Shown here: positions 44,966 through 53,677 of the stretch, one piece after another
Position numbering within the stretch: position 1 is the first letter of the stretch
Layout: every line of letters begins with the position of its first letter
Source: Ignavibacteriota bacterium
Lineage (GTDB): Bacteria > Bacteroidota > Ignavibacteria > SZUA-365
Length of the DNA stretch: 64,000 bases
Assembly: GCA_016218045.1 (NCBI GenBank)
Contig: JACRFB010000015.1
Span: 1 to 64,000 of the forward strand
Direction of reading: 5' to 3'
Position numbers and translations under genes: made by a program
Notes under the pieces: generated by a model
What the model saw: the letters and a program-made list of their open reading frames with translations, nothing else
Told to the model about the DNA's origin: nothing
The model's database searches: none

Positions 44966-47900
44966 GCGCGCGCATCATCAACTTTGTGCTGAAGAACCGG
45001 CTCTTTGTGATCGGTTTTCTTCTCACCATCGTCGGGCTGGGTATTATCGCGCTGCAGAAAATTCCCATCGACGCGTTTCCCGACGTGACCAACAATCAGG
45101 TGCAGGTCATCACCACCGCGCCGACACTCTCGCCTCTCGACGTGGAACGTTTCGTCTCGTATCCGATCGAGAATGCGATGAACGGTTTGCCCGATGTCGA
45201 GATAGTCCGCTCCATCTCGAAACACGGGCTGAGCGTTGTGACGGTGGTGTTCAAGGACCGCGTCAACGTGTATTTCGCGCGGCAGTTGATTTCGGAGCGC
45301 TTGAGCGGCATGCGGTCGGAACTGCCGGAGAGCGCGGATCAACCCGTGCTCGGACCGATCTCGACGGCCCTCGGAGAGATATACCAGTACGTGGTCGAGG
45401 GCGCCGATCGCAGCGCCATGGAGCTGCGCAGCATTCAGGAATGGATCATCAAGCCGCAGTTGAAGACCATACCCGGCGTGACGGAAGTGAACAGTTTCGG
45501 CGGATTTGTGCGCCAGTATCATATCCTGGTGGACGCGGAGAAACTGGCCGCGGCCGGACTCACGCTCGAGGAAGTCCAGGCCGCCGTGGCGCGCAACAAT
45601 CTGGGCGTCGGGGGCAATTTCCTCGAGGCGAACGGCGAGTCGTATATCATCCGGGGTCTGGGATATCTCGCGGGTGAAGCCGACCTGCGTCGTCTGGTGG
45701 TCTCGTCGCGCGGTGGCGTCTTTGTGCGGATCTCCGATGTGGCTGATGTGCGCGTGGGCCCCGAGACGCGCGCCGGCGCGGTGACAAAGGACAGCTCGGG
45801 CGAAGCTGTGACGGGCATCGTGATGATGCTTCGCGGCCAGAACAGCCGCGATGTGATCGAGCGGATCAAGACCAAGGTCGAGGAGATAAATGCCTCTCTA
45901 CCTCCCGGTGTTGTGATCCGTTCCTTCTATGATCAGACCGAACTCGTCAACAACACGATCGCGACGGTCGAAACGAATCTCATCGAGGGTGGTATTCTTG
46001 TCATCGTGGTGTTGTTCTTCTTCCTCGGCAACTGGCGCGCGGCGCTGATCGTCGCGGGAGTGATCCCGCTCGCCATGCTCTTCACCTTCATCGGGATGGA
46101 GTGGCTGGGCCTTTCCGCAAATCTCATGAGTCTCGGAGCGCTCGATTTCGGCATGATCGTCGACGGCGCCGTGGTGTTGATCGACAACTACGTGCGGTCG
46201 ATGCAGGCGCAACGCGGACTCGCGCGCAGGCGCATCGACATCATCGCCGAGAGCACGAAGGAGGTCGCGCGTCCGATCACTTTCGGCGTGCTGATCATAC
46301 TCATGGTGTACATCCCCATCCTGAGTTTCCAGGGCATGGAAGGGAAGATGTTCGCACCGATGGCATACGCGGTGGGATTTGCGATACTCGGATCCCTTAT
46401 TCTCATTTTTACCTTCGTTCCCGTCGTCTCGTCGTTTTTCCTCACCGTGCCCGAGCGCATTCGCGAGAACATCGTGATCCGTCACCTCACGCCGCTGTAC
46501 CGTCGCGCGCTGGTCTGGTCGCTGAGGCACTACAGCCGCACGTTCGGTACGGCGTTCGGCGTACTCGCGGCATCGCTGCTGCTGCTCGGCTTTCTCGGGT
46601 CGGAATTCCTGCCGGAGCTGGACGAGGGCTCCTTCCTGCTTGAAGTCAAACGCCTTCCGAGTGTCGCGCTGTCGGAATCAGTGGAAAGGGGAATCGCGCT
46701 GCAGAAGAAAATACGCGCCATTCCGGAAGTGCGCGCCGCGGTGTTCAAAACCGGCAGGCCGGATCTTGCGAACGACTACATGGGCGTGCATGAGACGGAC
46801 TGCTTCATCATGCTTCGTCCGCGCAAGGAATGGCGGGACGGCGTGACCAAGGCCGACATAGGGGCGCAGATCGAGGAGATCGTCGCGCGCGAGCCCGGCA
46901 TCAGCTACAACATCACACAGCCCATAGCCATGCGTGTGGACGAACTCGTGGCCGGTGTCAAGTCGGACATCGCGGTGAAGGTGTTCGGCGAGGACTTCGA
47001 TGTTTTGAACGCGGTGGCCCGCGATATTTCGGCGCTCGCGTCATCGATCGAAGGCACGGGCAATGCGATAGTGGAACAGACATCGGGGCAGACCTACCTC
47101 GACGTCACCATGGATCAGGAACAGCTTGCCCGCTACGGACTCGATGCGGCCGCCGTGCTCGACGTTGTGGAGATGGCGATAGGCGGCAAGGCGGTGTCGG
47201 AGGTGCTCGAAGGCACGCGCCGCACGGCGGTGGTGCTCCGCCTCGGTGAAGCGCACCGCAACTCGATACAGGCGATACGCGACGTGCTGGTGGATCTTCC
47301 GTCCGGCGGACGCGTCCCGCTCTCCTCCCTTGCCCGCGTGGAGGCGGTGGAGGGGCCCGTGCAGATCAGTCGCGAAAAAGGACAACGCCGCATGGTGGTC
47401 GGCATCAATCTCGCGGATCGTGATGTCGGCAGCTACGTACAGGATCTGCGCGCGAGCATCGGGACCTCCCTGAAGCTGCCTCCAGGCTATTTCCTCGAGT
47501 ACGGTGGACAGTTCGAGAATCAACAGCGCGCGATGAGCCGCCTCCTGCTTGTGGTGCCTCTTGCACTGCTCATCATCTACCTGCTGCTTTTCACCATGTT
47601 CGGCAAACTGCGGCACGCCATGCTTATTCTGACGAATCTGCCCTTCGCGTTGAGCGGCGGACTCATCGCTTTGTGGCTGCGCGGACTCAACATCAGTGTC
47701 ACCAGCGCCATCGGGTTCATCGCGCTGTTCGGCGTGGCTGTGCTGAATGGCGTTGTGCTGGTGGAACACCTCAATCACCTGCGCCATACCGGTCGTCCGT
47801 TGGATGAGGCGGTGACCGAGGGCTCCATCGACCGCCTCCGTCCGGTGCTGATGACGGCCCTTGTGGCGAGTCTGGGCTTCCTGCCCATGGCGCTGAACAC

Positions 47901-48084
47901 GTCGCAGGGCAGCGAGGTGCAGAGGCCGCTTGCCACGGTGGTGATCGGCGGTCTCATTACATCGACGCTTCTCACGTTGCTGGTGCTTCCGACACTCTAT
48001 GCGTGGATTGAACGACGCGTGGAACCCTCGATGAGCGGCATGCAGACCTTGCGCCGCATCGTTCTGCCGAAGTCGTTCTGGTGA
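44962..48084 (+). CDS. Heavy-metal efflux RND pump (CusA/CzcA family)
   Basis: A proton-driven inner-membrane pump for heavy-metal cations. The 1,040-residue protein starts IINFVLKNRLFVIGFLLTIVGLG and continues KIPIDAFPDVTNNQVQV, the HME-RND hallmark. Twelve transmembrane segments surround two large periplasmic loops. The TM4 signature GALDFGMIVDGAVVLIDNYVRSM contains the Asp residues of proton translocation. The metal (copper/silver or cobalt/zinc/cadmium) cannot be fixed from what is visible. It ends without the long C-terminal extension of some CzcA. The start is coupled to a 19-codon ORF; its own ribosome site is only GAGCGGG. Confidence 0.93.
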   Translation: MSARIINFVLKNRLFVIGFLLTIVGLGIIALQKIPIDAFPDVTNNQVQVITTAPTLSPLDVERFVSYPIENAMNGLPDVEIVRSISKHGLSVVTVVFKDRVNVYFARQLISERLSGMRSELPESADQPVLGPISTALGEIYQYVVEGADRSAMELRSIQEWIIKPQLKTIPGVTEVNSFGGFVRQYHILVDAEKLAAAGLTLEEVQAAVARNNLGVGGNFLEANGESYIIRGLGYLAGEADLRRLVVSSRGGVFVRISDVADVRVGPETRAGAVTKDSSGEAVTGIVMMLRGQNSRDVIERIKTKVEEINASLPPGVVIRSFYDQTELVNNTIATVETNLIEGGILVIVVLFFFLGNWRAALIVAGVIPLAMLFTFIGMEWLGLSANLMSLGALDFGMIVDGAVVLIDNYVRSMQAQRGLARRRIDIIAESTKEVARPITFGVLIILMVYIPILSFQGMEGKMFAPMAYAVGFAILGSLILIFTFVPVVSSFFLTVPERIRENIVIRHLTPLYRRALVWSLRHYSRTFGTAFGVLAASLLLLGFLGSEFLPELDEGSFLLEVKRLPSVALSESVERGIALQKKIRAIPEVRAAVFKTGRPDLANDYMGVHETDCFIMLRPRKEWRDGVTKADIGAQIEEIVAREPGISYNITQPIAMRVDELVAGVKSDIAVKVFGEDFDVLNAVARDISALASSIEGTGNAIVEQTSGQTYLDVTMDQEQLARYGLDAAAVLDVVEMAIGGKAVSEVLEGTRRTAVVLRLGEAHRNSIQAIRDVLVDLPSGGRVPLSSLARVEAVEGPVQISREKGQRRMVVGINLADRDVGSYVQDLRASIGTSLKLPPGYFLEYGGQFENQQRAMSRLLLVVPLALLIIYLLLFTMFGKLRHAMLILTNLPFALSGGLIALWLRGLNISVTSAIGFIALFGVAVLNGVVLVEHLNHLRHTGRPLDEAVTEGSIDRLRPVLMTALVASLGFLPMALNTSQGSEVQRPLATVVIGGLITSTLLTLLVLPTLYAWIERRVEPSMSGMQTLRRIVLPKSFW

Positions 48085-48112
48085 TACGTTCGGGTGTGAT
48101 TTTCTCGTGAGA

Positions 48113-48538
48113 ATGTCGTACTCTACAACTGCTATGACACCTGATTATCAATACCGGTCCCTGCCGCGGCTCGCCGCGCGCTGCCTGATTCTCGGGGCTG
48201 TTATTGCAGGCATGCTCGCGTGGCATGCCGGTCAGTGGCGCTACGACGACACCGGCGCCGCGCGTCATCATCTCAATGTCTTTAATCCCTGTGCCGTGCC
48301 CCCCGCGGCGCCGGATCATGACAAAGGCGCGTCCTACCGGTCGAACGCCGTCGCGGTTTGCGCGACCCATAAACGTGCTGTCCGTCAGGTGCGCAGCGCC
48401 GGGATCGACTCCCGCCGTGCGCGTGTGCGCGTCGTGTATGACGTCTACATCTGTCCGGAATACGTCCCGCGTAGAGGAAACGAACGGCTTACAAGGGCGC
48501 CGCCCGCCGGCGTGTGGATGAACGCATACACCTGTTGA
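48113..48538 (+). CDS. Possible small membrane-anchored protein of unknown function
   Basis: An open frame of ~141 codons lies 28 bases after the metal pump on the same strand. It has one hydrophobic segment (CLILGAVIAGMLAWHAG) followed by a His/Cys-containing basic region. It has no strong ribosome site and no recognised family. A minus-strand open frame of similar length covers the same bases, so this call is weak. It could encode an accessory of the efflux operon or be non-coding. Confidence 0.35.
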   Translation: MSYSTTAMTPDYQYRSLPRLAARCLILGAVIAGMLAWHAGQWRYDDTGAARHHLNVFNPCAVPPAAPDHDKGASYRSNAVAVCATHKRAVRQVRSAGIDSRRARVRVVYDVYICPEYVPRRGNERLTRAPPAGVWMNAYTC

Positions 48539-48573
48539 ACGCGTCATTTCTCACGCCATTCCGGAGGTTTTCC

Positions 48574-48687
48574 ATGGCCGAACAAGAAAAGGGCGGAAGC
48601 GCATTTCCGCGCGAATTTCTATTCATGGCACTCGTGATAGCAGCGGGTCTCGCCGCGCTGCTCCTCAAACTCCTGGGAGTGTTCTAA
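48574..48687 (+). CDS. 37-residue single-span membrane miniprotein
   Basis: ATG 48574 follows an excellent ribosome site (CCGGAGG at 48560-48566). The product has a charged start (MAEQEKGGSAFPREF) and one transmembrane segment (LFMALVIAAGLAALLLKLLG). A rho-independent terminator lies 50 bases downstream. No family is recognised. Such proteins often bind larger membrane complexes; the nearby RND pump is a candidate partner by position only. Confidence 0.6.
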   Translation: MAEQEKGGSAFPREFLFMALVIAAGLAALLLKLLGVF

Positions 48688-48731
48688 CACACGGGAGTAT
48701 CGGATCGGATACTCTGATATCACCGAAGCAG

Positions 48732-49154
48732 TTACTGCGGACGTCCCCCGGGGCGTCCGTCTTTTTTTCTGGCCCGCATCTCGAGTCCGTACACCAGCAT
48801 CGCCCCCGCACACGCGCCGACAAGATCCGCGAAGGCGTCGAGCATGCTGGCCGAACGCGCGACGGCGAGCATCTGCAGCACCTCCGTCGCTGTGCCGAAG
48901 GAACTGGTTGCGAGCGCCACGGCGACGGCCGCGAAGAGGCGGTCTCCGCCCTCGGCCACCGTGATGGATTTCCGCAGACACACGGCCTGCACGAAGAACA
49001 GGACGGTGTGTACGGTTTTGTCGTACGGGACGGGGAACGGCCAGTAGGGCAGTGTTGGAACAGAGTCACCGGGCACGAGAAGCACAAAAAGAATCATGGC
49101 CGCCCAGCCGGCCGCGAGCATACGCCACAGGGTGACGTTTTTCGAAAGGGTCAT
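48732..49154 (-). CDS. VanZ-like family membrane protein
   Basis: The 140-residue protein has about four hydrophobic segments and the VanZ-family pattern: PYDKTVHTVLFFVQAV, then TEVLQMLAVARSASMLDAFADLVGACAGAML. VanZ relatives have been linked to low-level teicoplanin resistance in Gram-positives, but most are of unknown role. ATG 49154 overlaps the stop of nnr (ATGA), so it is the last gene of the nuo-nnr operon; a longer open frame upstream is only overlap. Confidence 0.8.
   Translation of the reverse strand: MTLSKNVTLWRMLAAGWAAMILFVLLVPGDSVPTLPYWPFPVPYDKTVHTVLFFVQAVCLRKSITVAEGGDRLFAAVAVALATSSFGTATEVLQMLAVARSASMLDAFADLVGACAGAMLVYGLEMRARKKDGRPGGRPQ
48738..48768 (+). terminator. Rho-independent terminator after the efflux region
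   Basis: CGGACGTCC pairs with GGGCGTCCG (one G-U pair) and is followed by TCTTTTTTT. It ends the rightward transcription unit and overlaps the last codons of the convergent VanZ-like gene. Confidence 0.75.
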
Positions 49155-50713
49155 GCCGTGGAAGGTGTGAGCAGGCGGAGCGTTTCCGGGATATGGTCGA
49201 GAATGTCGCCTGCGATCAGTGAATGAATCCCCGTCACCGCCGCGCTGCGGTCGCCCGCCTGGCCATGGACAAAGGCGCCACAGATCGCGGCGGCGACAGG
49301 ATCTAATCCCTGTGCAAGAAATCCGGCGAGCAAGCCCGTCAGGACATCTCCTGACCCGGCCGTAGCCATTCCGGGGTTCCCGGTGCTGTTGACGAACACA
49401 CGGCCGTCGGCCGTCGCGATCACAGTGGGTGCGCCTTTTAAAAGCAGCGTGCAGCCGTGCGCGCGCGCGAAACTTCGCGCGCACTCGACGGGATCGCGCG
49501 AAACATCCTCGCGTGTCATGCCGCTGAGCCGCTGGAATTCACCCGCGTGTGGTGTGAGTATCGAACGACCCGCGTTGGCGGCCAGCACGTCGAGGTGTCC
49601 TGTCAGCGCGTACAGCGCGTCGGCATCGATGACGAGCGGAAAATCGGCCGCGCCGATCAGCTCACGCGCACACGCCTGCGTCTCCTCGTCACGGGAGATG
49701 CCGGGACCGATGGCGGAGGCGCGTGACGTCCGCATGCGTTCGAGCAGGCCGGACACCGCGTCGCGCGCGAAGGCAGCACCCGAGGTCGCGGGCATGGGGC
49801 AGAGAATAACTTCAGTGAGTTTCTGAACGAGCGCGTCGTGCAGGGGCGCGGGTGTTGCAAGGAAACTGATGCCCGCCCCGGCTCGCAGTGATGCGAGTCC
49901 TGCAAGCGCTGCCGCACCTGTCATCCCGTATGATCCCGCGGCAATACAGACGCTGCCGGCCGCGTACTTGTGTGCGTCGACGGCTCGCCGCGGCAGCATC
50001 CCCGCAACGTCGCCTGATTCTATCAGCCAGGTGGATGTCGCTGCGGAGTAATATCCCGCGCGCGGCATGCCGATGTCGATGACGTCCGTGATACCGCTGT
50101 GGTTCCGTCCGTCCGCAAACAGATGTCCGCGCTTCAGGCCGCCCATGGCAGCCGTCCAGCGTGCCATGATGGCTCCGCCCGTCGCCTCGCCTGTGTCGCT
50201 GTTCACTCCGGTCGGAATATCGACGGCAAGGACGGGGAGAGCGGCGTCGTTCACCTGGCGCACGTAGGCGCTCACCGGATCATGTAAGGCGGATGTCAGT
50301 CCTGTGCCAAGCAGCGCGTCGATCAGCAGATCCGGGCGCGTATCGAGCGCGGCCTGCAGCGATCCGTCATCCAGTACGTCGAGCCGCCCCAGCGTTGTGT
50401 CCGCCAGAGCAGCGCGCAGCATCGTCAGGTTCGCTTCGGCATCGCCGTGGCTATCAAAGGCGAGCGCGAGCACTGTCGCCCTTGCTCCGCGGTTCAGCGC
50501 GTGGCGTGCCATGGCATATCCGTCGCCGCCGTTGTTCCCCCGCCCGCACAGAAACAGGAGGTGTTTATCCTGTAATCCGCCGAGGCACTCTTCGGCAAGA
50601 TCCACCGCGCCTCGCGCGGCGTTTTCCATCAGCACTATACCCGGCACGCCGTAGCGCGTGGTGGCTGCCTCGTCGCAGCCGCGCATTTCTGCCGCGGTGA
50701 AGACGGGTTTCAT
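49151..50713 (-). CDS. nnr: Bifunctional NAD(P)HX epimerase / ADP-dependent dehydratase
   Basis: Repairs hydrated NADH and NADPH. The 520-residue protein joins an N-terminal YjeF_N epimerase domain (1-~215, with LFLCGRGNNGGDGYAMARHAL) and a C-terminal ribokinase-like dehydratase domain (~230-510, with GPGISRDEE, TPHAGEFQRL and the ATP/ADP-site motif GSGDVLTGLLAGFLAQG). Both active regions look intact. ATG 50713 overlaps the stop of nuoN, so an NADH-repair enzyme is translated together with complex I subunits that consume NADH. Confidence 0.93.
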   Translation of the reverse strand: MKPVFTAAEMRGCDEAATTRYGVPGIVLMENAARGAVDLAEECLGGLQDKHLLFLCGRGNNGGDGYAMARHALNRGARATVLALAFDSHGDAEANLTMLRAALADTTLGRLDVLDDGSLQAALDTRPDLLIDALLGTGLTSALHDPVSAYVRQVNDAALPVLAVDIPTGVNSDTGEATGGAIMARWTAAMGGLKRGHLFADGRNHSGITDVIDIGMPRAGYYSAATSTWLIESGDVAGMLPRRAVDAHKYAAGSVCIAAGSYGMTGAAALAGLASLRAGAGISFLATPAPLHDALVQKLTEVILCPMPATSGAAFARDAVSGLLERMRTSRASAIGPGISRDEETQACARELIGAADFPLVIDADALYALTGHLDVLAANAGRSILTPHAGEFQRLSGMTREDVSRDPVECARSFARAHGCTLLLKGAPTVIATADGRVFVNSTGNPGMATAGSGDVLTGLLAGFLAQGLDPVAAAICGAFVHGQAGDRSAAVTGIHSLIAGDILDHIPETLRLLTPSTA

Positions 50714-52137
50714 GATCCGGGGAGCTGCTTCACCACGTCGATAAAGAGGCGGGGGAAAAGTCCGAAGAGCAGCACGCCGGCCGCTGAAAGGAGCAGCGAG
50801 GCGAGGCCCAGCCCGCCGACCGGCACGGCAGCGCTATCCTCATCCGTCGTGAAATACATAACAACGATCACGCGCAGGTAATAGTACAACGAGATCATAC
50901 TGGTCACCACGCCCGCGATGGCGAGCCAGATCGCGCCGTCTTTCACCGCGGCGAAGAACACGTAGTATTTTCCGAAAAATCCGCTGAGCGGCGGAAGGCC
51001 GATAAGAGAGAGCAGAAACAGGGTCATCAACGCGGCAAGCAGCGGCGATGTGCGGCCGAGTCCCGCAAAACGTTTCACGGATGCGTCGCCGTCGTTTGCT
51101 GACTCGACCAGCGCCACGAGACCGAAGGACCCCGCGGTGGTGAACACGTACGAGAGCAGATAGAAGAGCACGCCAGTCATCCCGTCGAGCGACAGCGATG
51201 AAATTCCGACGAGCATGTAGCCTGCGTGTGCGATGCTGGAATAGGCGAGCATACGCTTCACGCTGTCCTGCGCAAGCGCGGCGACGTTGCCGACCAGCAT
51301 CGAGGCAGTGGCGAGCACGGCGATCGTGATCCCTATGCGGTTGTCGCCGGTGTCGAACGTCATCGAGAAAAAGACGATGATCGCGGAAAATGCGGAGGCC
51401 TTGGCAGCCGTGGCCATGAAAGCGGTGACGAGCGTGGAGGAGCCGTCGTACACATCGGGCACCCACATGTGGAAGGGAACCGCGCCGATCTTGAAGGCGA
51501 AACCGACCAGCAGCAGACCGAGTCCCGCAAGAAAGACGGGCGTGCCATGCGAGGCCGTTGAACGCATGATGATCTCATATCCCGTGCCACCGGTTGCGCC
51601 GTATATCAGCGCGATGCCATAGAGCATGAAGCCCGTCGAAAAGGCGCCGAGCAGGAAGTACTTCAGGGCCGCCTCGTTTGCGCGGCGCTGCGCGCGCAGC
51701 AGACCCGCCAGAACGTACAGCGAAACCGACATGATCTCGAGTCCGATAAACGCGGCGACGAGATCGTACGCAGTGGCCAGCGTCACCATACCCGTGAGGG
51801 ACAGCATCACGAGGATGTAGAACTCGCCGTAATGCGCGCCGATCTTCGGCAGAACTTCGCGCGCGTGCAACAACGCGAGCGCGGCCGCAAGCAGCAGGAT
51901 GACCGTGATGATGCTCGCGTAGCCGCCTGTCACGATCATGCCCGAGAAGGCGATCCCGCGTTCTGGAAACATCAGCACGGCGTAAACGAGCGCAGCGGCG
52001 ATGCCCGCGAGCGACAGCAGGAACACGCCGTGCTCCGCGTCCTTGCGGAACGTGTGCAGGAGTATCACGAGCAGACTGCTGACAATGAGGGCGCTGAGGG
52101 GCGCGGCGGCGAGTGTGTCGGTGAGGAGTTGCTGCAT
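50710..52137 (-). CDS. nuoN: NADH-quinone oxidoreductase subunit N
   Basis: An antiporter-like proton-pumping subunit of complex I. The ~475-residue polytopic protein shows the family pattern: EFYILVMLSLTGMVTLATAYDLVAAFIGLEIMSVSLYVLAG, with the TM5 Glu, then KIGAVPFHMWVPDVYDGSSTLVTAFMATAAKASAF with the key Lys, and a VGNVAALAQDSVKRMLAYSSIAHAGYMLVG segment. ATG 52137 is used in preference to a TTG nine codons upstream. It is separated from nuoM by an NhaD/CitMHS-type antiporter gene. Confidence 0.92.
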   Translation of the reverse strand: MQQLLTDTLAAAPLSALIVSSLLVILLHTFRKDAEHGVFLLSLAGIAAALVYAVLMFPERGIAFSGMIVTGGYASIITVILLLAAALALLHAREVLPKIGAHYGEFYILVMLSLTGMVTLATAYDLVAAFIGLEIMSVSLYVLAGLLRAQRRANEAALKYFLLGAFSTGFMLYGIALIYGATGGTGYEIIMRSTASHGTPVFLAGLGLLLVGFAFKIGAVPFHMWVPDVYDGSSTLVTAFMATAAKASAFSAIIVFFSMTFDTGDNRIGITIAVLATASMLVGNVAALAQDSVKRMLAYSSIAHAGYMLVGISSLSLDGMTGVLFYLLSYVFTTAGSFGLVALVESANDGDASVKRFAGLGRTSPLLAALMTLFLLSLIGLPPLSGFFGKYYVFFAAVKDGAIWLAIAGVVTSMISLYYYLRVIVVMYFTTDEDSAAVPVGGLGLASLLLSAAGVLLFGLFPRLFIDVVKQLPGS

Positions 52138-52173
52138 GAGGTCTACGGGACTGTCGGGTTGCAAAATCGGAGT

Positions 52174-53667
52174 CTAGTGTGCTGAAAAGAACAGCAGCCA
52201 CACGAGCGTAAAAATCGGTATGAGTACGGGAATTGAATAACGCACCATGTATCCGAAGAACGACGGCATACGCACGCCGAGCTGCTCGGAGATGGATTTC
52301 ACCATAAAATTCGGCGCGTTGCCGATGTAGGTGTTCGCGCCGAAAAACACGGCGCCGATGCTGATCGCCTGAATGTATATCGGGTGCATCGCCATCAGGT
52401 AACTGACCTGGATGTCGGCCACGGGCACCGACTTCGCGGCCACCATGTCGGCATGATGTGATACCAGCATCGCGTAGGTCTGCTGCACGTCGTGCGCGTG
52501 AGCCGCAACGGTGGGCGCGCCCGAGTTGACAAGGGCCTGTACCGCGTCGATCGTGGCGGGTGTCACGAACAAGCCGAATGCCGCGCTCAGAAAGTTCAGG
52601 TAGGTCGGGGCATTGTCGAGGAACGACGAGAGCGCGCCAGAGCCCCAGTAGAAATGGCCCGGGGAAGTGATGCCGAGCGACACGGCGTTCGCTTCAAGCC
52701 AGTCGAGCGCGGGGACCATCGTTGCAAAAAGACCGATAAACAGGAAACCCACTTCCTTGATGGGCGCGAAGTTGAAATCGTTCGCCTTGTGAATATTCCG
52801 GTTGGTCGTGAGATACGAGCCCGCCGCCGCGGCGAGCATCAGTGCTTCGCGCAGATACGGCGGCTCCTGGATGAACACGGCGAGGAGTATTACCAGCAGA
52901 AATCCCATGTTGTGCCAGCCCTCGAACTTCGCGTGTTCCTCGCCGGCATGCAGCGACGCGCGCACACTGGCGGGAACCTTGCGGTAGTAGCGGGTGTCGA
53001 TCACCACAAACACTGCGAGTATCAGGGCTATCGACAGCAGCCAGATCGGCCAGAGATTCGTGAGCACCCAGAAAAAGGGTATGCCGCGCAGATATCCGAG
53101 GAACAGCGGCGGGTCGCCGATGGGCGTCAGCGATCCGCCCATGTTGCTCACGATGAAGATAAAAAAGACGACGTGGTAGGGATGGATGCGATATCTGTTG
53201 TTCCTGATGTATGGGCGGATCAGCACCATCGAGGCGCCCGTCGTGCCCACGAGATTCGACAGCACGGCGCCGAACAGCAAGAGGATGGTGTTCGACACGG
53301 GTGTCGAATATCCCTTCAGACCGATATGCATGCCGCCGGCAACAACAAACAGGGATCCCACCAGACAGATAAAGCTGAAAAATTCGATGCCCGAATGCAG
53401 CATACGCACCGGATTCGACAGCACCCCGACGTAGTACACGATGGTGACAAGCGCAAGCGCAACGGAGACGTGCGCGTAGTACTTCTCCCACCAGTGTTTG
53501 TGAATGAAGGGCATGAGCGCGATGGCCAGCAGCAGAAGAATGAACGGGGCTATCATCGCGGGGTGCGGCTGCGACACCGCATGCGTCTCGGAGGCGCGCG
53601 CGGTAACGACGGGAATCATCGCGGCCGCAGTTGCCGCGAGTCCGAATGTGCGGAGTCGGAACGTCAT
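52174..53667 (-). CDS. NhaD/CitMHS-type sodium:proton antiporter-like protein inserted in the nuo cluster
   Basis: The 497-residue polytopic protein has a possible cleavable N-terminal segment (FGLAATAAAMIPVVTARA). It carries the ion-transporter pattern NLVGTTGASMVLIRP ... VVFFIFIVSNMGGSLTPIGDPPLFLGYLRGIPFFW, typical of NhaD-like antiporters annotated as putative citrate/Na+:H+ transporters. A second repeat half contains GSGALSSFLDNAPTYLNFL and NTYIGNAPNFMVKSI, and the DNAP and GNAPN motifs fit the ion-translocation site. It probably exchanges Na+ for H+. It lies 10 bases after nuoM and 36 bases before nuoN, in the same operon, so a link between complex I and sodium cycling is possible. Confidence 0.85.
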   Translation of the reverse strand: MTFRLRTFGLAATAAAMIPVVTARASETHAVSQPHPAMIAPFILLLLAIALMPFIHKHWWEKYYAHVSVALALVTIVYYVGVLSNPVRMLHSGIEFFSFICLVGSLFVVAGGMHIGLKGYSTPVSNTILLLFGAVLSNLVGTTGASMVLIRPYIRNNRYRIHPYHVVFFIFIVSNMGGSLTPIGDPPLFLGYLRGIPFFWVLTNLWPIWLLSIALILAVFVVIDTRYYRKVPASVRASLHAGEEHAKFEGWHNMGFLLVILLAVFIQEPPYLREALMLAAAAGSYLTTNRNIHKANDFNFAPIKEVGFLFIGLFATMVPALDWLEANAVSLGITSPGHFYWGSGALSSFLDNAPTYLNFLSAAFGLFVTPATIDAVQALVNSGAPTVAAHAHDVQQTYAMLVSHHADMVAAKSVPVADIQVSYLMAMHPIYIQAISIGAVFFGANTYIGNAPNFMVKSISEQLGVRMPSFFGYMVRYSIPVLIPIFTLVWLLFFSAH

Positions 53668-53677
53668 GGGAATGGGA

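Noticed and set aside
47972-48547. Minus-strand open frame of 191 codons
   Set aside because: It overlaps the end of the RND pump gene, has no ribosome site and no recognisable domain; the forward frame at 48113 is slightly better but also weak.
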